Source of the DNA: Sphingomonas palmae
Lineage (GTDB): Bacteria; Pseudomonadota; Alphaproteobacteria; Sphingomonadales; Sphingomonadaceae
Reading direction: 5' to 3'
DNA length: 64,000 nt
NCBI RefSeq assembly: GCF_900109565.1
Contig: NZ_FNZZ01000004.1
Span: 310,001 to 374,000, forward strand
This document shows positions 52,699 to 60,989 of the stretch, piece by piece. The notes beneath the pieces are model-generated. The model searched no databases. It had not been told where the DNA came from and saw nothing but the letters and a program-made list of their open reading frames with translations. Each line of letters begins with the position of its first letter. The stretch's first letter is position 1. Position numbers and translations under genes: made by a program.

Positions 52699-53829
52699 TC
52701 AGTCGATCTTGCGCTCGCCGACGATCGACAAGCCGTAGCCATCAAGCCCGACCAGCGTGTGGTGCGTGTTGGTGAGCAGCACCATGTCGTGGACGCCCAA
52801 TTCGGCGAGGATCATCGCGCCGACGCCGTAGTCGCGCAACTCCTCCATCTCGACCTCGACCGGCTCGCCGACCTTCATCTTGACCGCGGTGGTGAAGGCG
52901 TCGGCACGGTGGCGGTTGATGACGATGATGACGCCGGCACCTTCCTCCGCGATCAGCTCCATCGAGCGCGACAGCAGCCGCGCGCGGTCGCTGTCCTCGC
53001 CGAACATGTCGGCGAAGGGTGACAGCGCGTGCATCCGCACCAGCGTCGGCTTCTTCGGATCGACGCGGCCTTTCACCAGCGCGATCTGCTCGGTGCCCGT
53101 CGCCTTGTTGCGGTACGCGCGCACGGTCCAGTCGCCGCCCCAGCGGCTCTTGAACGGTGCCTCGCTCGCCAGTTCGACCAGATGGTCGTGGCGGCGGCGG
53201 TAGGCGATCAGGTCGCGGATCGTGCCGATCTTGAGATTGTGGAGTTGCGCGAACGACACGAGGTCGTCCATCCGCGCCATCGTCCCGTCCTCGTTCATGA
53301 TCTCGCAGATCACGCCCGAGGGGTTCAATCCGGCCAGCCGCGACACGTCGACCGCGGCCTCGGTGTGCCCGGCACGCACCAGCACGCCGCCGTCACGCGC
53401 GACCAGCGGAAAGACGTGGCCGGGCGTCACGATGTCGGTCTTGTCCTTGGTCGCGTCGATCGCGACTGCGATCGTGCAGGCGCGGTCGGCGGCCGAGATG
53501 CCCGTCGTCACGCCCTCGCGCGCCTCGATCGAGACGGTGAAGGCAGTCTCGTGCCGGGTGCCATTGTTGCGGCTCATCAGTTCGAGCCCGAGCGTCTCGA
53601 CCCGCGACTTGGTCATGGCGAGGCAGATCAGCCCGCGGCCGTGGCGCGCCATGAAGTTGATCTTCTCGGGCGTCGCCATCTGAGCCGGGATGACAAGATC
53701 GCCCTCGTTCTCGCGATCCTCGTCGTCAACCAGGATGAACATGCGCCCGTTGCGCGCCTCGTCGATGATCTCTTCCGGGCTCGAGAGGTAACCGTGCCGC
53801 AGGCGGGCGAGTTCGGGGTTAGCGGCCAC
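52699..53829 (-). CDS. ribBA: RibBA: active DHBP synthase half, degenerate GTP cyclohydrolase II half
   Basis: The first 210 residues are a complete 3,4-dihydroxy-2-butanone-4-phosphate synthase: [11 protein letters not shown] at residues 35-45, HGRGLICLA and [11 protein letters not shown]. Residues 215-376 align to the GTP cyclohydrolase II fold but lack the zinc cysteines (SECLTGD...CDCG); the corresponding stretch reads [15 protein letters not shown]. This half is likely inactive, and GTP cyclohydrolase II must come from ribA at 13.4 kb. The GTG start overlaps ribE by 11 bases. Confidence 0.9.
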   Translation of the reverse strand: MAANPELARLRHGYLSSPEEIIDEARNGRMFILVDDEDRENEGDLVIPAQMATPEKINFMARHGRGLICLAMTKSRVETLGLELMSRNNGTRHETAFTVSIEAREGVTTGISAADRACTIAVAIDATKDKTDIVTPGHVFPLVARDGGVLVRAGHTEAAVDVSRLAGLNPSGVICEIMNEDGTMARMDDLVSFAQLHNLKIGTIRDLIAYRRRHDHLVELASEAPFKSRWGGDWTVRAYRNKATGTEQIALVKGRVDPKKPTLVRMHALSPFADMFGEDSDRARLLSRSMELIAEEGAGVIIVINRHRADAFTTAVKMKVGEPVEVEMEELRDYGVGAMILAELGVHDMVLLTNTHHTLVGLDGYGLSIVGERKID

Positions 53830-54436
53830 GGTAATGCTCCATCCGTTGGAGATAGCGGGCGAGGACGTCGATCTCGATGTTGACCGACTGCCCCGCGGCG
53901 AGCTTGCCCAGCGTCGTCACCGCCTGCGTGTGCGGGATCAGGTTGATCGTGAAGGTGGAGCCGTCGCTCGCGTCCTCGACCGTGTTGACGGTCAGCGAGA
54001 CGCCGTCAACCGTCACCGATCCCTTGGGTGCGAGGAACGGCGCGAGATCGGCCGGCACGCGGATGGCGATACGGCGCGAGTCGCCGTCGGGCGTCACGTC
54101 GGTCACCTCGGCGACGCCGTCGACGTGACCGGTGACGATATGCCCGCCCAGTTCGTCGCCCAGCTTCATCGCGCGCTCGAGGTTGAGCGCCGCGCCCTCG
54201 ATCCACTGGCCTTGCGCGGTGCGGCTGATCGTCTCGCCCGAGACGTCGACCGCGAACCAGTGGCGGCCCGCGTCCTGTCCCTTGTCGACCACGGTCAGGC
54301 AGACGCCCGAGCAGGCGATCGACGCACCCAGGTCGACGGTGTCGGTGTCGTAGGCGGTGGTGATGGTCAGGCGCGTGTCGCCGCCGCGCGTCACGCGCTC
54401 GACCGTGCCGATGTCGGAGATGATGCCGGTAAACAT
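53819..54436 (-). CDS. ribE: riboflavin synthase alpha chain
   Basis: RibE dismutates two lumazines to riboflavin. The 205-residue protein starts MFTGIISDIGTVERV and has two lumazine-binding repeats, typified by GASIACSGVCLTVVDKG and GSVTVDGVSLTVNTVEDAS, each with the conserved GxSLT-like core. Residues between carry GHIVTGHVDGVAEV. The ATG at 54436 fits; an upstream in-frame TTG at 54442 is possible. It lies two bases after ribD and overlaps ribBA. Confidence 0.95.
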   Translation of the reverse strand: MFTGIISDIGTVERVTRGGDTRLTITTAYDTDTVDLGASIACSGVCLTVVDKGQDAGRHWFAVDVSGETISRTAQGQWIEGAALNLERAMKLGDELGGHIVTGHVDGVAEVTDVTPDGDSRRIAIRVPADLAPFLAPKGSVTVDGVSLTVNTVEDASDGSTFTINLIPHTQAVTTLGKLAAGQSVNIEIDVLARYLQRMEHYRGR

Positions 54437-54438
54437 GA

Positions 54439-55407
54439 TCAACCGCGCTCGTAGACCTCGAGGCGGTCGCTGCCAAGCGCACGCGCGTCGGTGAGCCGCC
54501 AGCGCCCGTGCGCGTGCATCAGGTCGGTGAGCCCGATGTCGGGGAGCGTGCGTCCGCCCCCCACAATCACGGGCGCGCGGTAGAGCAGCAGCCGGTCGAC
54601 CAGATCGGCGGCGAGGAACGCCGCGGCGGTGCGCGCGCCCCCCTCGATCAGCAGGTGGTCACCGGTGAGACCGGCGATCTCGGCCGGCCGCGCGATCGTT
54701 CGCACGCCGTCGATCGACTGTGACGACAGCACGACGCGCTCGGGCGAACGCTGCTCGAGGCCGGGCAGCCGCACGTCGAGCTGCGGACGGTCCGCCTCCC
54801 ACGTGCCGCGACCGACCAGGATCGCCTCGTGCCGCGCGCGTTCGATATGCGCGTGCGCGCGCGCCTCCGCCCCCGTGATCCACTGGCTGCGACCATCCGC
54901 CATCGCCGCGGCGCCGTCGAGCGACAGCGCGAGCTTGAGCGTGACGAAGGGCCGCGCGTGGGAACGGCGGGTGGTGAAGCCGGCCATCACGCGCGCTGCG
55001 TCATGTTCGCGCACGCCGGTGTCGACGACGATCCCGGCGGCGCGGAGGCGGTCGATGCCTTGCCCGTTGGTGCGCGGATCGGGATCGCGGTGCGAGACGA
55101 CCACGCGCGCGACACCGGCGGCGACGAGCAGATCGCTGCACGCCGGCCCCCGCGACGACACATGCGCGCATGGTTCCAGCGTGACGTACGCGGTCGCGCC
55201 GGCGGCACGCGCTCCCGCCTGTTCCAGCGCCATCGCCTCGGCATGCGGACGTCCGCCCGCCTGCGTCCAGCCTCGCGCGACCACCACGTTATCTGCGACA
55301 ATCACGCAGCCGACATTGGGATTGGGCGCGGTCAGCCCGCGCGTCCGCTCGGCGAGCGCGAGGCTTGCGCCCATCCAGCGCGCGTCGTCGGCGGACGGGC
55401 GGGTCAC
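54439..55407 (-). CDS. ribD: bifunctional pyrimidine deaminase/reductase RibD
   Basis: RibD deaminates and then reduces the pyrimidine intermediate of riboflavin synthesis. The 322-residue protein has the deaminase zinc site: HAEAMAL (H and E), then TLEPCAHVSSRGPACSDLL (two Cys). The reductase half has PFVTLKLALSLDGAAA and VGRGTWEADRPQLDVRLPG. It begins the ribD-ribE-ribBA-ribH operon. The GTG start at 55407 lies 7 bases after the upstream hypothetical gene stop. No FMN riboswitch was visible between them. Confidence 0.94.
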   Translation of the reverse strand: MTRPSADDARWMGASLALAERTRGLTAPNPNVGCVIVADNVVVARGWTQAGGRPHAEAMALEQAGARAAGATAYVTLEPCAHVSSRGPACSDLLVAAGVARVVVSHRDPDPRTNGQGIDRLRAAGIVVDTGVREHDAARVMAGFTTRRSHARPFVTLKLALSLDGAAAMADGRSQWITGAEARAHAHIERARHEAILVGRGTWEADRPQLDVRLPGLEQRSPERVVLSSQSIDGVRTIARPAEIAGLTGDHLLIEGGARTAAAFLAADLVDRLLLYRAPVIVGGGRTLPDIGLTDLMHAHGRWRLTDARALGSDRLEVYERG

Positions 55408-55414
55408 GTGTCGG

Positions 55415-55762
55415 TCAGAGGCCGAGGCGGTTCATCGCGTCGTCCATCTTCTTGAACGATTGCCGCAACTTCTCCTCGCGCGCGGCCTGCTTCGCCCTGG
55501 CAGCGTCGATCGCCGGCTGATCGATCTTTTGCTGCGCGATGATCTGCGCGTCCGTGCGATCGAGGCGATATTGCTGCACGTAGATGATGTTGGGCTTGTA
55601 CTCCTTCTCAAAGTACGAGTCGTGCGCGAAGGCCCAGATCAGCGTGCTGGTGATCACCACCGCGAGCACGAGGAACCACAATTCGTACGGCTGCCGCTGA
55701 TTGAGGAAGAAGCGGAGATCGCGGTACGCGCGCACCGGGGACATGCGGCTGAAGAATTGCAT
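55415..55762 (-). CDS. small membrane-anchored protein of unknown function
   Basis: I cannot name this 115-residue product. It starts MQFFSRMSPVRAYRDLRFFLN and has one membrane helix (YELWFLVLAVVITSTLIWAFAHDS) followed by a periplasmic, charged helical tail (DAQIIAQQKIDQPAIDAARAKQAAREEKLRQSFKKMDDAMNRLG). A similar small protein lies next to ribD in other sphingomonads as far as I recall. GGGAG lies directly before the ATG at 55762, so the Met at residue 7 is an alternative. It precedes ribD and follows gltX on the same strand. Confidence 0.7.
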   Translation of the reverse strand: MQFFSRMSPVRAYRDLRFFLNQRQPYELWFLVLAVVITSTLIWAFAHDSYFEKEYKPNIIYVQQYRLDRTDAQIIAQQKIDQPAIDAARAKQAAREEKLRQSFKKMDDAMNRLGL

Positions 55763-55800
55763 CTCCCTGATATAGGACGTGCGCCCGGCGGCTGCGAGTC

Positions 55801-57150
55801 CTACCCGCACGCTGCCGCCTCCAGCCGCTCGACCGCGCGCGCCTGCCCGATCAGCGGCAGCAGCGCCGCCATGTCGGGGCCGTGATCGCGCCCGGTCAGC
55901 GCGCGGCGAAGCGGCAGGAACAGCGCCTTGCCCTTGCGCCCCGCCTCCGCCTTCAATCGGTTGGTCAGCGTGTGCCAGGGATCGCCAGACCAATCGATCT
56001 CGTGCGCCACGGCCGCGGCCTGTGCGAGATAGTCGGCGTCCTCGCCCGCGGGCACCGCCTCGATCGGCCCCTCAACGACGTGCCACCAGTCGGCCGCCTC
56101 TGCCACCGTGTGGAGGTTGGGGCGCACCGCTTCCCAGCCGCCTGCGTCCATGCCGGCGGGCAGGCGATCGGCTACGCCCGCGAACGGAAGCTGGTGAACG
56201 ACGCGTGCGTTGACCTGTGCAAGCTCGACTTCGTCGAAGCGCGCGGGGGCACGGCCGAAATGCGCGAAGTCGAACGCCTCGATCAGCGGCGCGGGGTCGA
56301 TCACCGGCTCCACGGGATCGCTGGTGCCGAGCCGGGCGAGCAGCGAGACGATCGCGGCCGGCTCGATCCCGCTCTCGCGCAGTTCGTCCACGCCGAGCGC
56401 GCCGAGCCGTTTCGACAGCTTCCCCTCGGCACCGGTCAGCAACGCCTCGTGCGCGAAGCGCGGACGCGCTGCCCTCATCGCGTCGAACATCTGCAGCTGT
56501 AGCGCGGTGTTCGACACGTGATCCTCGCCGCGCACGACGTGGGTCACGCCCATGTCGACGTCGTCGATCGCACTCGGCAACAGGTAAAGCCATGATCCGT
56601 CGGCACGGCGGATGACGGGATCGCTCAACTGCGCCGGATCGAACGACTGCGCCCCGCGGATCAGATCGTCCCACTTGATCGGTGCGGCGTGATCGAGACG
56701 GAAACGCCAGTGCGGGCGCGTGCCTTCCTCGGCGTAGCGCGCGTGATCGGCCTCGGTGAGCGAGAGCGCCGCACGGTCGTAGATCGGCGGCAGCCCGCGC
56801 CCGCGCGCGATCTTGCGCTTCAGGTCCAGTTCCTGAGCACTCTCGTACGCCGGATAGATGCGACCGGTGCTGCGCAGTTCCTCGAACACCGCCTCGTAGC
56901 GGTCGAAGCGCGCCGACTGCCGCTCCTCGTGATCGGGATGGAGCCCGAGCCAGGCGAGATCGGCGCGGATCGCGTCGACGAAGCGCTCCTCGCTGCGCGC
57001 GGCGTCGGTGTCGTCGATGCGCAGGATGAAGCGGCCGCCGTGCTTCCTCGCCCACATCCAATTGTGCAGTGCCGCGCGCACGTTGCCGACGTGGAGCCGA
57101 CCGGTGGGCGAGGGTGCGAAGCGGGTGACGACAGTTGAGGCAGCGGTCAT
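55801..57150 (-). CDS. gltX: glutamyl-tRNA synthetase
   Basis: GltX charges tRNA-Glu. The class I motifs are FAPSPTGRLHVGNVRAALHNW (HIGH-like HVGN) and TGAEGKLSKRLG (KLSKR, KMSKS-like). RFILRIDDTDAARSEERF and GVTHVVRGEDHVSNT are also diagnostic. The 449-residue length suits the alphaproteobacterial type. Alphaproteobacteria often have two GltX proteins, one of which charges tRNA-Gln; I cannot tell which this is. The ATG at 57150 is followed upstream by a divergent-free 40-base gap. Confidence 0.95.
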   Translation of the reverse strand: MTAASTVVTRFAPSPTGRLHVGNVRAALHNWMWARKHGGRFILRIDDTDAARSEERFVDAIRADLAWLGLHPDHEERQSARFDRYEAVFEELRSTGRIYPAYESAQELDLKRKIARGRGLPPIYDRAALSLTEADHARYAEEGTRPHWRFRLDHAAPIKWDDLIRGAQSFDPAQLSDPVIRRADGSWLYLLPSAIDDVDMGVTHVVRGEDHVSNTALQLQMFDAMRAARPRFAHEALLTGAEGKLSKRLGALGVDELRESGIEPAAIVSLLARLGTSDPVEPVIDPAPLIEAFDFAHFGRAPARFDEVELAQVNARVVHQLPFAGVADRLPAGMDAGGWEAVRPNLHTVAEAADWWHVVEGPIEAVPAGEDADYLAQAAAVAHEIDWSGDPWHTLTNRLKAEAGRKGKALFLPLRRALTGRDHGPDMAALLPLIGQARAVERLEAAACG

Positions 57151-57190
57151 CGCGTCGCCCTAGGCGAGCGTGGGAACAGGCTCAACCGCG

Positions 57191-58039
57191 TCAGATGCGG
57201 CAGCCGAGCAGCACCGTCGTCGCCGCCTGCCGCCTGACCGACGCGCACCGCAGCCGCACCACCGATCCGCTGGCGAGCAGGTCGATCGCGTCATCCTGTC
57301 CGCGCGCCAGATCGGCGACGACGATGCCGCCGCGGCGATACCCCTCCAAGCTGATCGCCGGAGGCGAGTCGGACAGGAGCCCGATCACGGTGCCGCGAAC
57401 GGTGACGGGGCCGGGAAACTCGGCAAAGGCGCGCTCGGGATCGTCGTTGAAGGCGGCATCGATCGCGGCGGCGGGGATCGCGGCCTCCCCGTTCGGGTCG
57501 AGCGACGCGGGTGAGCCGATCTCGTCGCCGGTCTGCGCGAGTTCGAGCGTGGGCGACGGCGTGGGGGTAGGCGTCGGTTCGGGCGTGGGGATCGCCGCGA
57601 CCTCGGTCGGCTCGGCGCTCGGCGCGTCGGCGGGCTCGCTGGCGTTCATCCCGACTTCGGCAACGGGCCGGATGCCCTCGCGCTGCTGCCAGAACACGAC
57701 GCCGAGCACCGCGACCGCGACGAGCGCGAGGATGACGAGCAGCCGCGTACCGGTGCCGCCGCCGTGATCGTCGTCCTCGTCTTCGTCCCGGTCAGTGGCG
57801 CGATCACCCTGCGGCGGCGGCACGGGTATCGTGCGCTGAGGCTGTCGCGGGTCGGGGCCGAAGTGCAGCCCTTCTGGCGGCAGGTCATGCGCGGGGGGCG
57901 ATGCACGCGGTGTCGCCCGCTCGCGCTCACCGCGCTCGGGCGTCGCGCCCTCATCGGCGTGAGGGACGGGCGATCCGCAGCGCGGGCAGAAGCGTGCGGC
58001 GTCGGGCAGGCGCGCGCCGCACTGGGTACAGAATGCCAT
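57191..58039 (-). CDS. zinc-ribbon protein with a membrane helix and a C-terminal OB-like domain
   Basis: The 282-residue protein begins MAFCTQCGARLPDAARFCPRCGSPVP (two CxxC zinc-ribbon pairs). A charged low-complexity stretch (TDRDEDEDDDHGGG) and one membrane helix (TRLLVILALVAVAVLGVVFW) follow. A Pro/Thr-rich linker leads to a C-terminal domain (GPVTVRGTVIGLLSDSPPAISLEGYRRGGIVVADL) that looks like the tRNA_anti-like OB fold. The function is unknown. It is alone on the minus strand between gltX and the S41 peptidase gene. Confidence 0.7.
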   Translation of the reverse strand: MAFCTQCGARLPDAARFCPRCGSPVPHADEGATPERGERERATPRASPPAHDLPPEGLHFGPDPRQPQRTIPVPPPQGDRATDRDEDEDDDHGGGTGTRLLVILALVAVAVLGVVFWQQREGIRPVAEVGMNASEPADAPSAEPTEVAAIPTPEPTPTPTPSPTLELAQTGDEIGSPASLDPNGEAAIPAAAIDAAFNDDPERAFAEFPGPVTVRGTVIGLLSDSPPAISLEGYRRGGIVVADLARGQDDAIDLLASGSVVRLRCASVRRQAATTVLLGCRI

Positions 58040-58138
58040 CGCTCGCCTCCTCCGTGCCGATCGTTCAACCAGCGCCTAGCCCAGCCGCGCGCAACGGAAC
58101 AGGGCGGGTCGAAACCGGCAGCGTCAGGCCAGGTCGCC

Positions 58139-59584
58139 TCAGAACAATCCGGGCGTCTCGCGCTGCGCGGTCGTGGGTCGCGCGGGGCTCAGCAGCTCGC
58201 GCGATTGCGCGAACGGCGTTGCGGTCCGCTCCAGCGAGGCGGTGGCGCCGATCCGCGTGCAACCGCGACCTTCGATGAAGTCGAGCGCGGCGCGCGTCGA
58301 CGCCTCGCGCGGGTCGCCGAGCGGATAGGTCGAATCGTCCACCGCCTGGCACGACGCCTCCACCTTGGTCGCGAGCCCGTCGTAATAATCGCCCTGCTTC
58401 GCCGCATTCTGCAGCGCGAAGGCGATGACGCGCAGCCGGTCGTCGCACTGCGACCGGTCGAGCGCGATCTGCCCCACCGGCTTGCCGTAGGTGTTGCTGC
58501 CGACCAGCGCGACATTGGCGTGCAGGTACGGGATCATCGCGTTGATGACGTACTCGCTCGCCGAGGCGGTGCCGCCGGTGCCGATGAACGCGATCTTGGT
58601 CGGGGTGATCGTCTGCGGCTGCTGCGCGAAATAGGCCACCTCGTTGTTCGACGACTTCGACGGACGAAAGGTGGTGTAGCTCTGCACGTCACTGGTCGAG
58701 CGCCCGCCGCCGAGCAGGTTGGTGAACAATTCCGCGATCGAGATCAGCCCGCCGCCGTTGTAGCGCAGGTCGACGATGACGTTGGTGATGCCCGCGTCGC
58801 GGAACTGCTGAAACGCGCTGCGCAGCCCGGGATCGGCGGTGTTGATGAAGGTGCGCAGGTTGACGTAGCCGACGCGCTGGCCGTTGTCGGTGATGATCTT
58901 GGCACCGTAGCGCGAGGATACCGGCGTCAGCGTGTAATCGGCCTTGGTCAGCGTGACGGTCCGCGTGCCCGCCGCATCGTTGACGCGCAGCACGCGCGTC
59001 GTGCCCGCGGTGTCCGGGCCGAGCGCGTCGACCACGCCCTGCGTTCCCGAGGCGGCGATGATGTCGCTGGTGGTGCGCAGATTGTCAGCACTGGTGCCGA
59101 TCGCCACGATCTCGGTACCGCGGTCGAGCCCGGCGGCGAGCGCCGGCGCGCCCTCGAACGCCTCGATGATGCCGACGCGGCGATTGGTCGTGTCATAGCC
59201 CAGCCGGACACCGAAGCCGCCGCTGGTGGTGCCCGAATTGTAATAGGCATTCTCCTCGGCGATCGAGGTCAGATAGGTGAAATAGCGATCCTTGCGCTGC
59301 GCCCGCGCGGTCGCGGTCAGCGCGTCGATATAGGCGTCGACGCTGGAATAGGGTGCCGGGTCGAGCGAGGCCGGCAGCGTGTCGGGGAACAGGTACCATT
59401 CGTTCAACTGCGCGAAGGCCCAGTTCTGCCGGTCGCGAAGCGAGCAGCCCGCCGCGGCGGTGGTCGGCGTGGGCGTTGGGGTCGGCGCCGCACCCGTCGC
59501 CGCGCCCGATCCGCCGCCACCGCCGCCACAGGAGGCGAGCAGCGCCGTGCCCGCCAGCAAACCGGAAAAACGCCCGTACCGCAT
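58139..59584 (-). CDS. S41-family peptidase lipoprotein
   Basis: The 481-residue precursor has a signal peptide with lipobox (LLAGTALLASCGGG) and a Gly/Thr-rich linker. A PDZ-like segment (GFGVRLGYDTTNRRVGIIEAFEGAPALAAGLDRGTEIVAI) precedes the S41 core: VIVDLRYNGGGLISIAELFTNLLGG, then the catalytic serine in FIGTGGTASASEYVINAMIPY and a lysine in GSNTYGKPVG. Such proteases sit on the cell surface; the substrate is unknown. The ATG at 59584 starts the signal peptide. It is divergent from the small lipoprotein gene at 59752. Confidence 0.86.
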   Translation of the reverse strand: MRYGRFSGLLAGTALLASCGGGGGGSGAATGAAPTPTPTPTTAAAGCSLRDRQNWAFAQLNEWYLFPDTLPASLDPAPYSSVDAYIDALTATARAQRKDRYFTYLTSIAEENAYYNSGTTSGGFGVRLGYDTTNRRVGIIEAFEGAPALAAGLDRGTEIVAIGTSADNLRTTSDIIAASGTQGVVDALGPDTAGTTRVLRVNDAAGTRTVTLTKADYTLTPVSSRYGAKIITDNGQRVGYVNLRTFINTADPGLRSAFQQFRDAGITNVIVDLRYNGGGLISIAELFTNLLGGGRSTSDVQSYTTFRPSKSSNNEVAYFAQQPQTITPTKIAFIGTGGTASASEYVINAMIPYLHANVALVGSNTYGKPVGQIALDRSQCDDRLRVIAFALQNAAKQGDYYDGLATKVEASCQAVDDSTYPLGDPREASTRAALDFIEGRGCTRIGATASLERTATPFAQSRELLSPARPTTAQRETPGLF

Positions 59585-59751
59585 CAACCCGCTCCACCTG
59601 CCCGAGCCAGCTCGCCCGAGATTATTTTGCACGTGTAACGCGTTCAAAAGACGCCGTCATTCGCGAAAGTTGCCGGTTCGGCACCGATTCTGGTTGGATC
59701 CGTGCGCCGGGAACGATCGTTCGGTGGCCGGAAAGGGAGTTTTCGAAAACA

Positions 59752-60102
59752 ATGACGATCCGCCGCTTCGCCTTCGTGGCCCCCATCCTGCTCGCCGCGT
59801 GCGGTCAGCCCACCACGGCGACGGTCAACGCGACCGACCCCGCGGTGTCGAACAGCGATGCCAGCGCGACCAACACCGCCGACGCAATCGCCTCGCTCAA
59901 CGAGGCGCAGCGCAACGCGGTGCTGTTCCGCGCGATCCGCGACGGCAACGAGGCGTGCCAGGAGATCACCGGCGCGACCGCGACCCAGTCGCTCGACAAC
60001 AAGCCGGCGTGGCTGGTCACGTGCGACAAGCAGCAGCAATATACCGTCGTGCTGCGCAATGGCGACACGGCGCTGGTCACCCCGGTCACGACGCAGAACT
60101 GA
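59752..60102 (+). CDS. small hypothetical lipoprotein
   Basis: The 116-residue precursor begins MTIRRFAFVAPILLAACGQPTTATV, with lipobox LAAC. The mature part (NADAIASLNEAQRNAVLFRAIRDGNEACQEITGA, then VVLRNGDTALVTPVTTQN) has two cysteines (CQE and TCDK) that could pair. I recognise no family. The ATG at 59752 has AAAGGGAG about 12 bases upstream, a fair ribosome-binding site. It converges on the DUF1810 gene and is divergent from the S41 peptidase gene. Confidence 0.68.
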   Translation: MTIRRFAFVAPILLAACGQPTTATVNATDPAVSNSDASATNTADAIASLNEAQRNAVLFRAIRDGNEACQEITGATATQSLDNKPAWLVTCDKQQQYTVVLRNGDTALVTPVTTQN

Positions 60103-60131
60103 TCGTCGGCGTTGGTCGGGCGCGGCGTCGC

Positions 60132-60563
60132 TCAGCGCCCGATCAGCCGCAGCGTTGCCTGGTCCGGTTCGGGGAAGAAGGCGGCGAGCGTCTGCGCGAC
60201 GATCGGTGCTGCGCCCGCGGCATCGAACAGCGTCAGTGATGAACGCAGCTTCACCGCGTCGATCTCGCCCATAATGTCGCGCGCGTCGCGTCCCCGATGT
60301 CGCAGCAGCGCGGTGCAGCAGGCGAGGTAGCGCGGGCCGAGCAGCGGGTGCGCAAGATAGGCCTGCGACTCGGACAGGTCATGGATGGCGTAGCGGATCG
60401 CCGTAGGGCTGTGGCCCAGCCCGGCGATCTGCGGGAAGATGAACCACATCCAGTGGCTCTGCTTGTGGCCCGCGGTCAGCTCGGCGAGCGCGCGACCGTA
60501 GCTGTCCGCTTGCGCGGCGATGAAGCGATCGAGATCAGCGGGGGCTTTGCGAGCATCTTGCAT
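60132..60563 (-). CDS. DUF1810 family protein
   Basis: The 143-residue product (DLDRFIAAQADSYGRALAELTAGHKQSHWMWFIFPQIAGLG, then YAIHDLSESQAYLAHPLLGPRYLACCTALL) fits the DUF1810 family, which has a conserved SHWMWFIFPQ motif. The function is unknown, but the fold is related to AvrPphB-like or helical scaffolds in structural surveys. I have no stronger evidence. The ATG is at 60563. Confidence 0.85.
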   Translation of the reverse strand: MQDARKAPADLDRFIAAQADSYGRALAELTAGHKQSHWMWFIFPQIAGLGHSPTAIRYAIHDLSESQAYLAHPLLGPRYLACCTALLRHRGRDARDIMGEIDAVKLRSSLTLFDAAGAAPIVAQTLAAFFPEPDQATLRLIGR

Positions 60564-60602
60564 GGCGGCATCAACGCGGAGTCCGCCTGAGTGGTGCCGC
60601 GA

Positions 60603-60710
60603 TCAGGCGACCGCAGCACCAGCGTAGTGCCAGAGTAGCAGTGCTGTCGTAACGAAGCCGAACGATCCGATGACGAGCGGATGCGCGGACAGGCGATGAA
60701 GGGTGATCAC
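60603..60710 (-). CDS. possible 35-residue membrane peptide
   Basis: A GTG-started frame encodes ITLHRLSAHPLVIGSFGFVTTALLLWHY and ends GAAVA, one hydrophobic helix. The best Shine-Dalgarno match (GGAGGTGATC) overlaps the start, so translation is doubtful. It lies 10 bases downstream of a similar small frame at 60721-60831. Reported only as a candidate. Confidence 0.3.
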   Translation of the reverse strand: MITLHRLSAHPLVIGSFGFVTTALLLWHYAGAAVA

Positions 60711-60720
60711 CTCCGTTCCG

Positions 60721-60831
60721 TCATGCGATCGGCGAGACGGGAACGGCGGCGCCGATCATCAGCGCGGCGACCGAGAAGGCGGCGACGAGCGCGAAAGCCT
60801 GGCGACCGAGTGCGTCGAAGGTGCGGATCAT
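60721..60831 (-). CDS. 36-residue hydrophobic small protein
   Basis: The ATG at 60831 has CAGGAG 8 bases upstream, a good ribosome-binding site. The product begins MIRTFDALGRQAFALVAAF and contains one membrane helix (AFALVAAFSVAALMIGAAV). I recall similar MxRTFDALGR-type small proteins in sphingomonads, but cannot confirm. No function is known. It lies between the DUF1810 and GGDEF genes, with the GGDEF gene upstream on the same strand. Confidence 0.55.
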   Translation of the reverse strand: MIRTFDALGRQAFALVAAFSVAALMIGAAVPVSPIA

Positions 60832-60989
60832 GGTGGTAACTCCTGCTGGTCGATTGGCCGATCCGATCGATGCAGGGGGTCTTGCAGCTCGCGTGCCAAT
60901 TGCACGTTTTACGTCTAAACAGTGACTTAGCGCGGTGGCGTGATCGCCAGTGGCGGTTTGCGCCGCATCGGGGCGTGAAATGCGCCAGA

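Noticed and set aside
55408-55414. FMN riboswitch before ribD
   Set aside because: Only 7 bases separate ribD from the upstream gene, so there is no room. The operon must be controlled from further upstream or constitutive.
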